Assembly: GCA_029964075.1 (NCBI GenBank)
Contig: CM057140.1
Span: 5,970,643 to 6,034,642, forward strand
DNA: 64,000 nt
Direction of reading: 5' to 3'
Source: Patiria pectinifera
Lineage: Eukaryota > Echinodermata > Asteroidea > Valvatida > Asterinidae
Positions 36,009-54,799 of this stretch are shown piece after piece; the first letter of the stretch is position 1; each line of letters begins with the position of its first letter. Under the pieces are notes generated by a model, which saw nothing but the letters and a program-made list of their open reading frames with translations, did not search any database and had not been told where the DNA came from. The position numbers and the translations under genes were made by a program.

Positions 36009-37270
36009 AAAATCTTTAAATTACTCTTCAAACTGTGGGCCTCATGTCAAAACATTGAGTAGAACATTAACATATGTACTTTATGCGGAGTCAAAGTATT
36101 ATTCGTGTATTTTTCTGATGTGATTTGAATATACTTTGGAACATTAAGGTAGGCATTTATATGTTTCCTTCAGCTACTTTGCCTCATCTGTTTAGCTTGT
36201 TAAAAACCCCTTAAGGATGGGGTGTAATGGGGACATTCCTCCACACATAGAGCAAGTGGCCCGCATGACTGCACAGCCTTTGTGTTGTAGCGGGACTGCA
36301 CAAAAGCAGCAGCTGTGGAACTACCCACTAACCGTACGCACGGCATACCACAGTTGTGAACTGCATTCCAATGAGGATTAGCGGCCGCGGCCATGACCGC
36401 TTCCCGTACGCATGGGGTTAACCAAGTCCGTTTCCACAGAAGATAAATAATGAATTCGTTTACCTCTTTTGAAATGTGTTGGTAGCTAAGGGCCCTTACG
36501 AGAGAACTATTGTTATCACGTCAGCATGTGGATGGAAACAAAATCTTTGTAAAATTCCAAACTTGCCACTCTCAAAAACGGTCAATAATAAAAACACTCC
36601 CCCAAGATACGTTTTCTTCCTTGCAGTCGGTCGGTCGCACGGTCGGACGGTCAGTCAACTGGTCGATCGCTTACCCTTACCTTTTGCCAGTCCAAGATGG
36701 CCATCCCATGTCCTCAGTGTACCAATCTCACTGACTGACTGACTGGCAATGGTGAGCCTATATAGCCGGCACTGCTATCAAATAGTATACCCCGTAACGC
36801 CAATGTGGCGTATTCCGTAAATGTGGGGGCCAATGAATGTTGGTGTCCCTCTTTACAATGTGACCCAGTATTACCAACAGTTAAATATATACAAATGATT
36901 TTATTTACTCTTCAATTACAGTGCTTTTGCCTAAATATCTGTGTCCCGGCTTCTCAGAATTAATCCTTTCTTTTCAAATTTGCTAATATTAACATGAAAT
37001 GCAATACTGCGTACTGGCTGGGTAAGATAAACTCAATGTATTGGTGGGGTTTGGAGACATGCATGATAGAGTGCAGTTGTTCATGGTTAGACGGAAGACA
37101 GGATAGGAGAAACATGTGGGTTGTTTTGGAAATGAAATAAAACAACTGTGCCCTTCAAGTTGAATTATAAGCTGCCTGGATAAACCCTAATTCCTTTACA
37201 GAAGACTTAAAGTCAGCCTTGGGTATGGCGATATCTAGATTAAGACTGCTACACTTTTAAAGCAACTTAA
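36009..37270. other. No gene seen
   Basis: Probable 3' flank of the PAN exon, then short repeats (GGTCGGTCG-type near 36625-36660, TGACTGACTGACTGG near 36730). The phrase GCCGGCACTGCTATCAAATAG with ACCCCGTAACGC (36765-36800) is also found in the tandem block at 60430-60700. Confidence 0.5.
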
Positions 37271-37650
37271 CCCTAAAAGGGCCGGGGGCGGAATCGCCCC
37301 CCCCCACCTCGAGTTTTTCTGCAATAGCCTTGAACAAAAAAAAATCGCGACCCGAGCTGTTATGACTTTTAAGCTTCGAGCCTTGCGCATCTTTTGATAC
37401 CAAAAATATAAAAATTGGACCATGGGTTGCCGCACAGCAAAAACTTTTCCGGCGCTACTGAATTTCCCATAAAACTGAATTTCCCCATATACGTCGTGTG
37501 TAGAGCAGAATTCCCATTCGTACATATGAATAATTAATTAGCCATACCTCCAAAACCCTTTCCTGAAATTTCGTGGGTATGTTCATGATGAGTTGCTCTA
37601 TGCATGTATCGAGTTTCAATTTTTTTTGTCACCAAGGCCGTTGGGCAAAA
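37271..37650. mobile_element. Diverged, right-truncated relative of the TTAA element
   Basis: Starts right after TTAA (37267-37270) with CCCTAAAAGGGCCGGGGGCG and follows 16339-16700 through TCGCGACCCGAG, CTTTGCGCATCTTTTGATACC-like and TCGTACATATGAATAATTAA blocks. The right inverted repeat is missing. Many substitutions show it is older than the copy at 16339. Confidence 0.8.
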
Positions 37651-38909
37651 TGTCCGCAAGTATTTTATCTCTATAATAAATTTAAATAGCCTGTTGGCTG
37701 CTAAGATATCTGGATTTGAAATGAAGTCCACTTCTGATTACATAGATCAATGCAGGGATTCCTAAATGTATTTCATTAGCGCTCCCAATAAATCGGTATT
37801 GAAACAGTCTAAGCCCATTTAGGTTTATCCGACTAATCAAAGTTAGGACAAAATATCTGTTATCCGGAAAGTACAGATATTCGGTTTTGATGGCATTTGT
37901 GATGGTACAAAAAAAATCAGAACTACTACATGTTTTCCCAGTTATTTAAAAAAAATGTGATCATAGACCGTTTATAATATTCAAATTCGTCCAGCAACTT
38001 CGATTTAGTGATTCCAATGTTCAATTTTGTCTCTTGTCAGACAATTTCAAATTCAAATTCAAACGACGATCACACGTTTTCGTCCACACCAAACCTTGTT
38101 ATTTAGATATCAAACTCGTCTATAATTTGTTTATATATGATGGATTCGAAATCTGAATGCTGCCATTCGGCAACAACTTCGACGAATTTGGTGACTAAAG
38201 ATAGTGACTAAAGTGGGTGACCAAACGTTGAAATTGAATGGTTAATGACTAAAATTGGTTTAATTTAAGCGTGTGATTTTTTTTCTTTGGCAAAATTGAA
38301 TGTTAGAGTTGGTTAATTTGAGTGAAAAAAGGCTTTAAAATAGCTGGGAAAACTTTTTTTGTTTGAATGCGCACATACATTTGGCCAAACGGATTCGCGC
38401 GCATTAAACACCCAATACGAATTGGCCCAGACATTGTTACTGACGGCTCGTGGATGATGCTGGTTGGTTGTGATAACGCCCTCTCGTGGCGGCGGGTTAT
38501 CGTGGGGGCGGGTTATCGAGTATAAACCATAACAACGTCAAGCTCCTAGACTAGGTCGGCTCTGGAAAATATTTCATCGAGAATTAGGTGAAGTGTTGGT
38601 GTGCGTGGAGTGTGAGGCCAATGTCATCGTCGTCAACGATGACACCAAGTGTCGTGCGTGTGTCCCGTCCCGGTCACCGCGTCCTTAATGTCCTGAGGTA
38701 GCATGGAATAAACGGTGGTCAACACTCTGGTGTCAGTGGCCGGCTGTCTCGGAAGCTCTACTGATCCTCGGGTTTTACTTCCCTCAGCTCAGATGCCGTA
38801 TCGTCCGGAGATTCGATCCCATGCTTTGTATGCTCATCCACCTTGGACTCTGCTTTCTGCTTGTTGCCGCACTTCCAACCACTTGGGCACTTGTTCAGCA
38901 AAAACAGGC
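37651..38909. other. No gene; LTR-like promoter/poly(A) piece near 38430-38800
   Basis: Around 38435 a TGTTACTGACGG phrase is followed by GAGTATAAACC (TATA-like) near 38520, and then GGAATAAACGGTGG (poly(A)-signal-like) near 38705 and CTCTGGTGTCAGTGGCC. This arrangement resembles a Gypsy LTR, but I could not fix both ends or a target duplication. The rest shows nothing. Confidence 0.35.
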
Positions 38910-40203
38910 TGTCACAAACCCGGGTCCCCCCTACCCTCTCACACGCAATGTGTCCCCGGTCACATCATAACAACGCTCAGACAAAATATGGAATGCAGGC
39001 AAATGTATAGGGTACAACTATTTATTTACACTATCTGCACAAATATATCAAAATCAGCAAATGGGGATAATTCAGCTAAGTAAATTATAAAATGCAAACA
39101 CCAGATTCATACTCTAATTTCATGACCTTTAGGACCAATATCAATACATACATATTCACCATACATCGACACTCCCAAAACCGAAGGGCTTTACAACCTG
39201 AAGTCACTGAAAGGCGAAAAGCTAACAGTTCACTTTAGGATGAGTCTCTGTCCAGCGGTCCACGAACCGGTCCTTGCTTGACTAAGAAGTGGTGGACGAT
39301 TCTTGGGGCTTGGCGGATCAGATGTCCGCGACCTTGGTCTTGAGCGGAAGGGCCTCAGGGATGTATCGGCCGGTGGGATGTATCGGCGCAGTCCCCAACC
39401 AATGGGTGGATCCAACAATGAAAGGCGTGCGGACTTAACTCCACAAAAAGGAGCCCTGAAATAATATTAAATATAATAATAACCACCTACCCTATTTTCA
39501 GGCTGTAATTATAGAATCAACTGATTGCACAAAAATATTTCTATCAGCCCAAAAGGGGCGTGTCCCATAAAGCAGATTTGCAACGTAATGCATTCAAATA
39601 TGCACAAGGTACAATACAGCAAAATTGATACATTCACTGATGTTTAAATGAATTAATTACTTTATACTAATGAAACAAATATTAAAATGAAACTTACAGT
39701 ATATTACTGGCTCCTAAAACTTGGACCACCGTCAGAAGATGCAAAATTTGCTGTCTAAAACACAGCTCTTCAGACCAGGCAAACTTCCAGCCAAAATGGC
39801 AGGAAAAATCTATCTGCAACTAACGCTGCTGAAGGGTAGGCTATCGCCTTATCTGGATTCTCAAACATCCACTAAAGACTTCAGTAAAAAAGTAGCTTAG
39901 TCTTTAAAATGTTGGAGCTATCGCTCTATAGTGTGCTATTGCAACACGAGCCTGTCTGCTTCTAAATAAAACTGCCCCCAATGCATGTATATGCACACTT
40001 CAGTGAGCCAGTATATTATGCTAATTTAAACTTAAGAAAGTTTACCTGCACATGCCACACACAGAAGTAAACTATGCAGGGCCACACCTTAATTTGCATA
40101 AAATGTGTATATAAAAGGAACTAGGTCAAACTTCGCCACACGTAGTTCAAACAAATCCTAAGGAACTTACAATTGGCGTAAAATATCAGGCTGACCTGTG
40201 ACA
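38910..40203. mobile_element. Solo LTR, 1294 bp, with 5-bp target duplication
   Basis: Begins TGTCACAAACCCGGG and ends CTGACCTGTGACA, giving TG...CA termini and a TGTCAC/GTGACA inverted end. It is flanked by CAGGC on both sides (38905-38909 and 40204-40208). There are no internal retrotransposon genes, so it is a solo LTR left by recombination. A TATATAAAAGG motif lies near 40110. Orientation is uncertain. Confidence 0.82.
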
Positions 40204-40208
40204 CAGGC

Positions 40209-41636
40209 ACTTCTTTAAAAAGGGCCACTTTTTACAAATTATTGGGCGGGGGGGGGGGTTAAGCGCTGGTGAAAAAGGGCATTTGAATGGAAAAGGGCTG
40301 TCTTTACAAAATATGGGGGGGGGAGGACTCAAACGACAATGGCGTGAAGGGGTAATCTGTTACGAAAGTACCCTCCTGCTCACAAATAAACAGCCAGTTG
40401 AAAAAAATAAACAATGCACATGAAATGCACTTATCGTTTACCAAAAATTCAAGTTATCAAATTTATTAAAGAATCTAGTTGTACAAATCTAGTCCAACTA
40501 CTCTGGATCGTTTGATCTACAGAGTTTACATCAGTCCACTTTGTTTGACAGCTAAAGAGGTTGTGTTTCCGTACAATTGCCAGTGTCCCCATCGCGAGGA
40601 ACATCATGCAGAGTTTACACTTTACGTCTGGTGTCAGCGTTATTTGAATTATGTCAGCATTAAAAGACTGAATCAAATCCGCATCCCCAAAATCAGAAAA
40701 GAATTTACAAAAACGTCAAAAATTTTGTTTCTCACTAAGCTCCGACAGGTGCATATTTTTTTAACCAGGTCTGCTATAATTGATTTCATTTAAAACTACT
40801 CAGTAAAATTCAAACGATGTTTCCTGTTGATATTTGCAACATTTTTTCAAGTCAAAATTCGTTAGCTATTTCTAAACTGTGTAATGAGGCTAGTCGAGGA
40901 TTTTGCTATCTTTAACGGATGTTAATATTCTTGAAATGCAATGATTAAACATTCACAGCTAAAATCTCAAATACTGACGGGCAATGTACATTAATAACGA
41001 GATATTATAATAACGCAATTGTGTCGTCACTTTTTTCGGTTTGGGAAATATCTGCACTCCGGAATGTGTGAGATTTCATCAGTGCAAAGAAGATTCTTAA
41101 GTTTAACACCACCTTGTCTTTAGTGGTATTCATCTACGACATCGACATAGGTGCGGTTCCAATTTTCCCCAAAAGCTTTGTCCTCAGAAAATGTTCCTCG
41201 TGGGGTGACCCAAGTAAGATGTCCCCTTCAGCATATAATACATTTTTTAATCAGGAAGAACTGTTACCCTTTGATCTCCAATCTAATAATGGTATTATCT
41301 CACGGAAGCAAAAGATTATATTTTTTTTTTACAATCTGCATGTTTTAAAATAAGACTTTGTATTTGTACAATCCCGTCCTTATATAAAGAAAAAAAAAAC
41401 TTTAAGACAAAGTTGAAGATTTAACGATAACCACAGACGCCATTCGAGCAGTTATACATTTCTGTACTGTTTGAAGTTTCAAAACAGAAACAAATGTAAT
41501 TTTTATCCAACTGTGTCATCTAAAGATTATTGACTCTATTTGTTGGAATGAAGAACCAAGGCCTGCAAAAAAAAAAAAAAAGTCATCAAGGCATATGTTT
41601 TTCTATTTTTCAGTTGTGTAAGTAGGTCACTGTTGT
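40209..41636. other. No gene seen; downstream flank of the BHMT-like gene
   Basis: AT-rich with G runs near 40243 and 40315. Short frames lack recognisable motifs. Confidence 0.5.
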
Positions 41637-41639
41637 TTA

Positions 41640-48759
<7,120 letters not shown>

Positions 48760-49555
48760 GTTGCAATTTTCACTCTGATCCTATGAATCTAGATCGAGAT
48801 CAAATTGAAAAAAAATATGTATTAGAGCAACCTGTAGATTCATGCCAATAGCTTGGATTGACGTCAGTCCATGCACCCAAAATTGTGAAAATGTGCGAGT
48901 GAACGTCGGGTCGTGCGTGGTAATTAGCACCAGCCGATTGTGTGCTACATGTCACGTACATGTAAATGTACATGTATATTTTCAATACACATCACGAATG
49001 AGCACGGTTCAATAATAATATTTAAAAGATGCAAGGTCGAATTTTAACAATGCAAAGGTACATGTTTCACATTGCGAAGAAGCAAAGTGCAACATTGACA
49101 TCAAGCATGATTCCTGGGCCACATACACAAATCGAACGTTAACACTAACAGGATGGATGATTCACAACGACAAGGAACAACTTCCACATAGCCAAATTAA
49201 GCAACGTACACCGTGCCCATTGCGAAGGCTCAACATTCATATTGTGAAGGTTCAATGGTCATATTGAAAAGGTTAAGGTTAAAGTGTCATTCCGATCCAG
49301 GGCCACTGCCATAACGATAGCCTCTTTTAAGGCAAATAAAGTCCGAGATCCACAGTTCTAAGAACCACAGATCCTGACGTTGAATATTGTCAGGTCAGGG
49401 AACCAGATGGTCGACTGCCGTAACGATAGCCACTACATTTGTACATACTATTTACATTACATACTCGTAGCAGGTGCGCATGCGCAGAGGAAGTGCCGGC
49501 ACAAGAATGGACAAAAATGCGGGACACAGATACATATAAACTGATAAAGGAAAGA
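48760..49555. other. Upstream of the BHMT-like gene; promoter not resolved
   Basis: Expected to contain the BHMT-like 5' region on the minus strand, but I see no TATA box or CpG-rich core. From 49020 to 49270 there are repeated short phrases such as GCAAAGGTAC, GCGAAGAAGCAAAG and GAAGGTTCAA. Confidence 0.35.
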
Positions 49556-50038
49556 ATGTTGCAACATGATGCCACTTTTTTCTTCATATATCATCTCAAT
49601 AAAGGTCCGTATTGCAAAAATATTGTAAAGACATGAATCTGGGTGTGCTGGGACAAAGGAACACTTTTAAATTTGTTAGGAAACACATTGAAAAGTTTCC
49701 TGACTCTCCATGACATAGTGTCTTTGTACACAACCACTGAAGAGCGAAGTGGCGGTCTGGATTTGGTAGGCCTTAATTCTATCCAATATCCACACTGGAA
49801 AAACTGTTGCAACCTGACGCCACTCTTTTTTTTCATAAAGCCTACAGTATACATGTAGGCCTATCATCTCAATAAAGTTCAGTCATTGCAAAAATGATGA
49901 TATTGATAACACATGAATCTGGGACTGAGTGAGAAACATTTCCAATCTTGTTAGGAAATACTTACAAAATTGTCTTGACTTTCCATAGACTTTGTGCACA
50001 ACCGCTGAATAGCTGAAGTGGCGTCAGGTTGCAACATT
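49556..50038. mobile_element. Two adjacent TGTTGCAACC-ended miniature elements
   Basis: TGTTGCAACCTGACGCCACT at 49805 is inverted as AGTGGCGTCAGGTTGCAACA at about 50015. A diverged version of the same unit lies just before it, from 49556. The units share CATCTCAATAAAG, GCAAAAAT and ACATGAATCTGGG blocks. TGTTGCAACCTGACG also occurs near 15765 and 28975. Confidence 0.6.
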
Positions 50039-50123
50039 TGTTCCTATCCTAAACACTTCAATAAAAAAAGCGCCTAAAATGTTCACGTGAAATGTTTCCC
50101 AACCATTTTACTTGACATAAAGG

Positions 50124-50371
50124 CAAGGGCGGATCCAGGGGGCAAAGGGTGCCATGCCCCCCACAAACGAAACCAATTTTTTTTTTTTATGTGACATCGC
50201 AATAAAGGCAGGCAATGAGTACACCACCATCTTTTCCTCAAAAAACATTGGTTAAAGTGATCAGAAATTGCCTCAGATCGCACCACAGAGCATCTAGAAT
50301 CCCAACTTTTTGGGGGACCAAAATTTTTTGGGCCCCCCGGCCCCCAGAATTGTGTTCTGGATCCGCCCTTG
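50124..50371. mobile_element. 248-bp hAT-type miniature element
   Basis: Ends CAAGGGCGGATCCAG / CTGGATCCGCCCTTG with an exact 8-bp duplication CATAAAGG (50116-50123, 50372-50379). Eight-base duplications and these ends are typical of non-autonomous hAT elements. Confidence 0.93.
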
Positions 50372-50589
50372 CATAAAGGAGGGTGGTTACATAGTAGGAG
50401 TAAACCCAAAGCTTCGGAGATATTTTTCAGCAAAAATGTGTCATGTTTGTGCACGTTTTCATGGTTTCATCATGGTCGCGGGACTAGCAAAAATAACCAC
50501 TGTTCTTCAATCTTGTTGTCGATTTTCGACAAATTTGTCGACAAATCACACTGGCACAGCTCAGTGTCGTTACTCTTCCGAACATAGTT

Positions 50590-50715
50590 TAAGAAGGATT
50601 TGGGAACCACTCAATCAATATTTAGTCCGTGGGACGAGGCCTTTTTTTCGCTCGTTACGCGATCTGGTTTTCCGAATTTTTTCTAATATTTCTCATTCTA
50701 TTTATCAAAAATAGA
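50590..50715 (-). repeat. Dispersed repeat R3, copy 2 (inverted)
   Basis: GTGGGACGAGGCCTTTTTTTCGC and GATCTGGTTTTCCGAATTTT are the reverse complement of blocks at 35340-35395 and 54735-54785. Confidence 0.55.
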
Positions 50716-50870
50716 AAGCGCTAACAAACCATGTTCCCGCATTCGTGGGTGGTTTGGGACTTCACAAATGAATTTTAATTAACATCAAATTCGAGGTTAC
50801 AGCCAAAATATCGTTAGACAAATATAACGCCCGAGAGAGGATAAAAATCAACCAATAACGTGCAAGGTTT

Positions 50871-51227
50871 GTGTTGCGTCGCCAAAGAACCAATCAAATT
50901 GCACGTTCTATATACGTCGACAAGAGGCGAGTCCAACATGGCGTCGTCCATGTCGTCGGAAGCAAGTACCGCGAGTCCGAGACCGCAGCGGACACAGAAG
51001 GTGAAAATGCTCCAAAATCATCAGTTCAGTGTCTCATGCACTTTCCGACTGGAAAGGGTGAAGTGCAGTTATTTACGGAGCACAGCTGGTCACGTTTCCT
51101 TGAGTATACCGACGTCTGGAAGGCCTTCACAAAAGGACCGCAAGCCGAGATAGCAAGGGCCAAGGCAGTTCATCGCCAAAACATGCGCCACGTCAGCCGG
51201 CGCAAGTGTTGCTACGGATCAGCATGA
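50871..51227 (+). CDS. Cys-rich multi-exon protein, N-terminal exon (two competing frames)
   Basis: One frame starts at 50938 in a good context (AACATGGCG) and reads MASSMSSEASTASPRPQRTQ. The other, open from 50871, carries the convincing protein downstream: KGEVQLFTEHSWSRFLEYTD then V-W-K-A-F-T-K-G-P-Q-A-E-I-A-R-A-K. The biologically likely product begins in the first frame and continues in the second, so there is either a one-base indel (assembly or real) or an unseen short intron near 51000. No donor is clear. It belongs with the exons at 52397 and 53152. Related proteins, as I recall them, are uncharacterised and multi-copy in marine invertebrate genomes and may be transposon-derived. Confidence 0.5.
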   Translation: MLRRQRTNQIARSIYVDKRRVQHGVVHVVGSKYRESETAADTEGENAPKSSVQCLMHFPTGKGEVQLFTEHSWSRFLEYTDVWKAFTKGPQAEIARAKAVHRQNMRHVSRRKCCYGSA

Positions 51228-51519
51228 TCAGCCCGTCAGCATGCGGTCACGATCCTAGAGAATGCCGGTCATCATCGGTGAGATACAAATCGTACACTTC
51301 CCTTCACTTCGAGATTGTGTAATAGAAATGTCTAGTAAAAAAGTTACAACGCCACGTTCACGGGTCTAGTCCATGACCAGATGACTTGACTATTTTATGA
51401 TCATGATGATCGAGATAAAATAAGGGCAAGGGCATTAAGGGGGGGGGCTCTGAAAATTCATGGCATAGGGGGGCCTGCATGCACAGTACGTGTAGATTTG
51501 TATGCCTTCCTAAAACTAC

Positions 51520-52243
51520 TAAAGCCCCTGTCATCATGGTCATAAAACGTGGAGCCTCCTTTGCGTATCCTAATTCCTTATGAGTTCCTTATCAAAATTT
51601 TTCAATACGCAGCCGTACGCTCAAAACGTCAATTTTTTTTGGATTACTTTGACTTATGTGCGACGCACATGTAGCGTACAAGTAACGAATTCAGCCCATC
51701 CATTGCGTATGAGATGCGTATGTGTTGCGTATGCAGTGCACAACGTTATTTTTTGGGCTGCGAATAGGTCAGTATGCAGTGCGCATGCCGAGCGTATTCC
51801 GGACGCACCCGACTTATGCCGACCGCATGCTTGACGCACTTCTGAGCGTATTCCCGCCACATTTCCGCCGCTCGCCGTCCAGCGTGCGTTGCATCTGCGC
51901 TGCAAGTACGCTATGTATAGGTCCAATACAGGCGGCTCATATGCAGACGGGGTGCGTCACGAACACATAGCGTACTCATAACGCACTCGACCGATGCGGG
52001 ACCGATGCGCTGCGTATTTATAACTTATGACCTGCGTAACAGCGTACGCAGCGTAGTTTTGTGCATGCCCAAAACTATCCTGCGTACTGGGCCGTACCAT
52101 GCGTATATATGCGTACATAAAACCTACACAAAACGATAGAGATGCATATGAGGTGCGTATTGTGCGTACGACTGCGTATGAAAAAAATGTCAATGCGCAA
52201 CTCATAAGGAATTAGGATACGCAGAAGTGTGACAGGGCCCTTA
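51520..52243. mobile_element. Inverted-repeat element packed with GCGTA/TACGC motifs
   Basis: The termini share CTGTCA and TGCGTATCCTAATTCCTTA in inverted orientation (left 51526 and 51562, right 52203-52236). The body between them has well over twenty GCGTA or TACGC pentamers, many as TGCGTA. It sits in the intron between the first and second exons of the Cys-rich gene. No open frame. Confidence 0.75.
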
Positions 52244-52396
52244 AATGCAGTCAGTGATTGTGTATAAACGTTAGTGAACATGTTCTGATGTTAGTGCCTT
52301 GCAATTGTGTAGTCATGGTAGGCCTATTGGTCATGTTGGTACTATGTAAATGTAAACCTCCACATTTTCTTTCTGTATAGGTCATGCTACAGTTAG

Positions 52397-52463
52397 TACA
52401 CTGACAAGTCCAAGGTGAAGAGAGCAGTTCAAGCCCAGCAAAAAGAGAAGTCTAAAGTTGCAG
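52397..52463 (+). CDS. Cys-rich protein, internal exon
   Basis: 67 nt reading YTDKSKVKRAVQAQQKEKSK then V-A plus one base, with acceptor ACAGTTAG and donor G|GTACAT. The leftover base joins the next exon exactly as a Glu codon. Upstream phase is 0, but no matching donor was found in the first exon, so an exon ending in a His/Cys segment before Y-T-D-K-S may be missing. Confidence 0.5.
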
Positions 52464-53151
52464 GTACATTTTATTTGTATAGAAACTGCTGCTTCCATTT
52501 CTATTCATTAACAAATTTGGTAACCTTCATGAAAAAAAAACTGCAGGGGGAGGATGGTGTGATAAACTTATACAAGTATATTTGTGAGGTGCTGTTGATA
52601 ATCGCCCTCCCCCAGTATTTATCTGATGTCTGTAACTAAGTTACACTGGAAAAGTGTTGTCATATAGTTCAGTTCACCCAGTGTCCATGTGAAATGTATT
52701 TTGTTTACGAAAAGACAGTCCAAAGAGTTTAATGTATCTTTTGAAAGCTATAAAAACGCAATGTACGTGTAACGTAGGGAGGAAAGGGAGTCCACCTGGG
52801 CTAGTGTACCATCCACAAATATATACATGGCCATGTACATGTACTTGTGTATACCAGTATTAGGCCCAAGAACTGATAACTTTCTTTCCATTTATTTGTA
52901 ATTTCAAAGAAGGGGAAGGTTTTAATGTATACTGTTGTTTACCCTCCCCAACCGACACCCCCCCCCCAAGATAATCTCACAAATTTAAGGAAGAAACATG
53001 ACATATACCCTCCTGATTTTGTTTCTTTGAAAGCAACACAACATTTTCATTGAAAAAATGGCCTTATTTCAATAAATACAACCAAATAAATGTTAATTAC
53101 ATGTAAACAGTTGAATAAGATTGTATTTTCTGTTTCTCTACTGTATTCTAG

Positions 53152-53435
53152 AAACTGAAACAGCCAAAAAGGTTCCCCACCCCCCTGTGAAAACGAGAAG
53201 ACTCCGTTCAGCCACAGAAACGGTTTCCAAGACTGCAGCAAGATCACAACATGTTTTTCCCAAAGAGTGCATCCTTTGCAGGAAGGAGAAGTGTGTGACC
53301 TGCCGAGTCACAAGGAAGAGGGGGCAAGAACCCCTGGTCACATGTACTACCCTACAGGCTGAAAGATTGCTACAGGTGGCGGAAGACAACAACAATGAAG
53401 AACTTCTTATGCACATTGTCAAATCCAAAATGGAT
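53152..53435 (+). CDS. Cys-rich protein, zinc-binding-like exon
   Basis: After TGTATTCTAG the frame reads (E)-T-E-T-A-K-K-V-P-H-P-P, then CILCRKEKCVTCRVTRKRG, CTTLQAERLLQVAEDNNNEE and LLMHIVKSKMD. The C-x2-C-x4-C-x2-C spacing suggests a metal-binding module. I place the donor at GAT|GTGCTC (53436), a weak site; the open frame continues to a stop at 53513. I expect a following exon starting near V-L-A-x-E-x-x-Y-H but did not find one. Confidence 0.55.
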
Positions 53436-53519
53436 GTGCTCAGAATTGTTTCAGTGCATTTGTGTAATTGCTCTTATTGTTTCTTGTATTTGACACTTAT
53501 ACATGTACTGTAATTGCAG

Positions 53520-54560
53520 AAATTCAACTGAGGAAGTGCCATTGCATTGGTGTGGTCAGAATAATTGATATCTGTGAAAACACATTTGTGATTGTTTACA
53601 AACTGGCATTTAGAAAACTTATTTTTGTTTTAATTTCTTTTTCATGAAGGCTGTTAACCAAATTGGCAAAAAGATACATGTAACACTGCATAAGGTGTGT
53701 TTGAAGTTGTATTAAACCCTTATGAATGTTTGATGTGGTGTATATTGGGATTTGGGGAATGGATAGGGCCAAAAAGGAAATAATTGGTTGTATCGTCATT
53801 TAAAACAGAAGTTCAAGAAACAAATGTTTACTAGATGGTTTTGAATCTAAGTTTTTACTTAAAGTGGAATGCCTGCACACCTTAAACAACTTTTGTAAAG
53901 TTATCTGCTACTGGAAGCTGTTCTTTTGGGGCTCTTTCTTCTGGGGAGGATCTTTGTCATTTAATTTGGAATACATGAACTCATCCTGTTTGAGGTACCT
54001 GCCGTCTTTACTCAAATTGTTCATTCAAGAAAACAACACTAACTGATTAAGATTTTTCCATCTGTGTATTTCTTTTGGCTGAATGCAGTATGTCATGTAC
54101 AGCACATCCAAGTTGGAATAAAAAAAAGTTATAGAAACAGTATTTGGATCGTATTTGTTATTTATTGTTTCAAATCGTTCTTATCAAATTTAATCTAAAT
54201 TTAAATCAATTTAAGTATGACACCTGCCCCATTTTAATGATGATCATGCGTTTCAGCTAACTAGCAGCCATTTAGAGAAGATTGACTGATTTACAGTTTT
54301 TGTGGGATATCATAACGAAGCAACTTGCAAGTTCTGGGGCTCATGGGTTTTACACATTATTCTTTCATAAAGGCTTGTCATTTACAAGATATTTTATAAT
54401 ATAAGGAACTCCCTGGTTATTTCAAATTTAATTTAACTGTAATAAGCATCTTGCTTTAGAAATAATTACAAATAAAAAGGCTAGAATCTAACATTAAACA
54501 AATGTTCAGCAAGACGGGCGAACCCGCCTCGCGCGCGCACGCATGGCGTGTAACATGTAT
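53520..54560. other. No gene seen
   Basis: AT-rich. Any later exons of the Cys-rich gene were not recognised. Confidence 0.45.
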
Positions 54561-54569
54561 ATTTGCTGT

Positions 54570-54790
54570 GTCAAAAGAGGGCGCCATTTCTTTCTTTTTT
54601 CTCATGCACAATTCGTGCGTGTTTTTGTCGTAGAATTTCTCATTCCCAAACAATTCGTGGACCGGGGAACAACGTTTTTCTGATATGGTACACCATAATC
54701 TACATATCTGGCAAGTTTGATAAAATTCGGTGAACCAGATCGCCTATCTCGAAAACTAAAGCGTTTTCGGGCTCTCGTCCCACGGACTAA
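54570..54790 (+). repeat. Dispersed repeat R3, copy 3
   Basis: Same orientation and block order as 35195-35395, with additional CATATCTGGCAAGTTTGATAA in place of the shorter form there. Preceded by an AGAGGGCGCCATTTC phrase comparable to ATAGAGGGCGCTGTTTC before 35205. Confidence 0.6.
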
Positions 54791-54799
54791 TTGAAATAT

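Noticed and set aside
38715-39083. 122-codon plus-strand frame
   Set aside because: It runs across the left boundary and target duplication of the solo LTR, so it cannot be an old gene.
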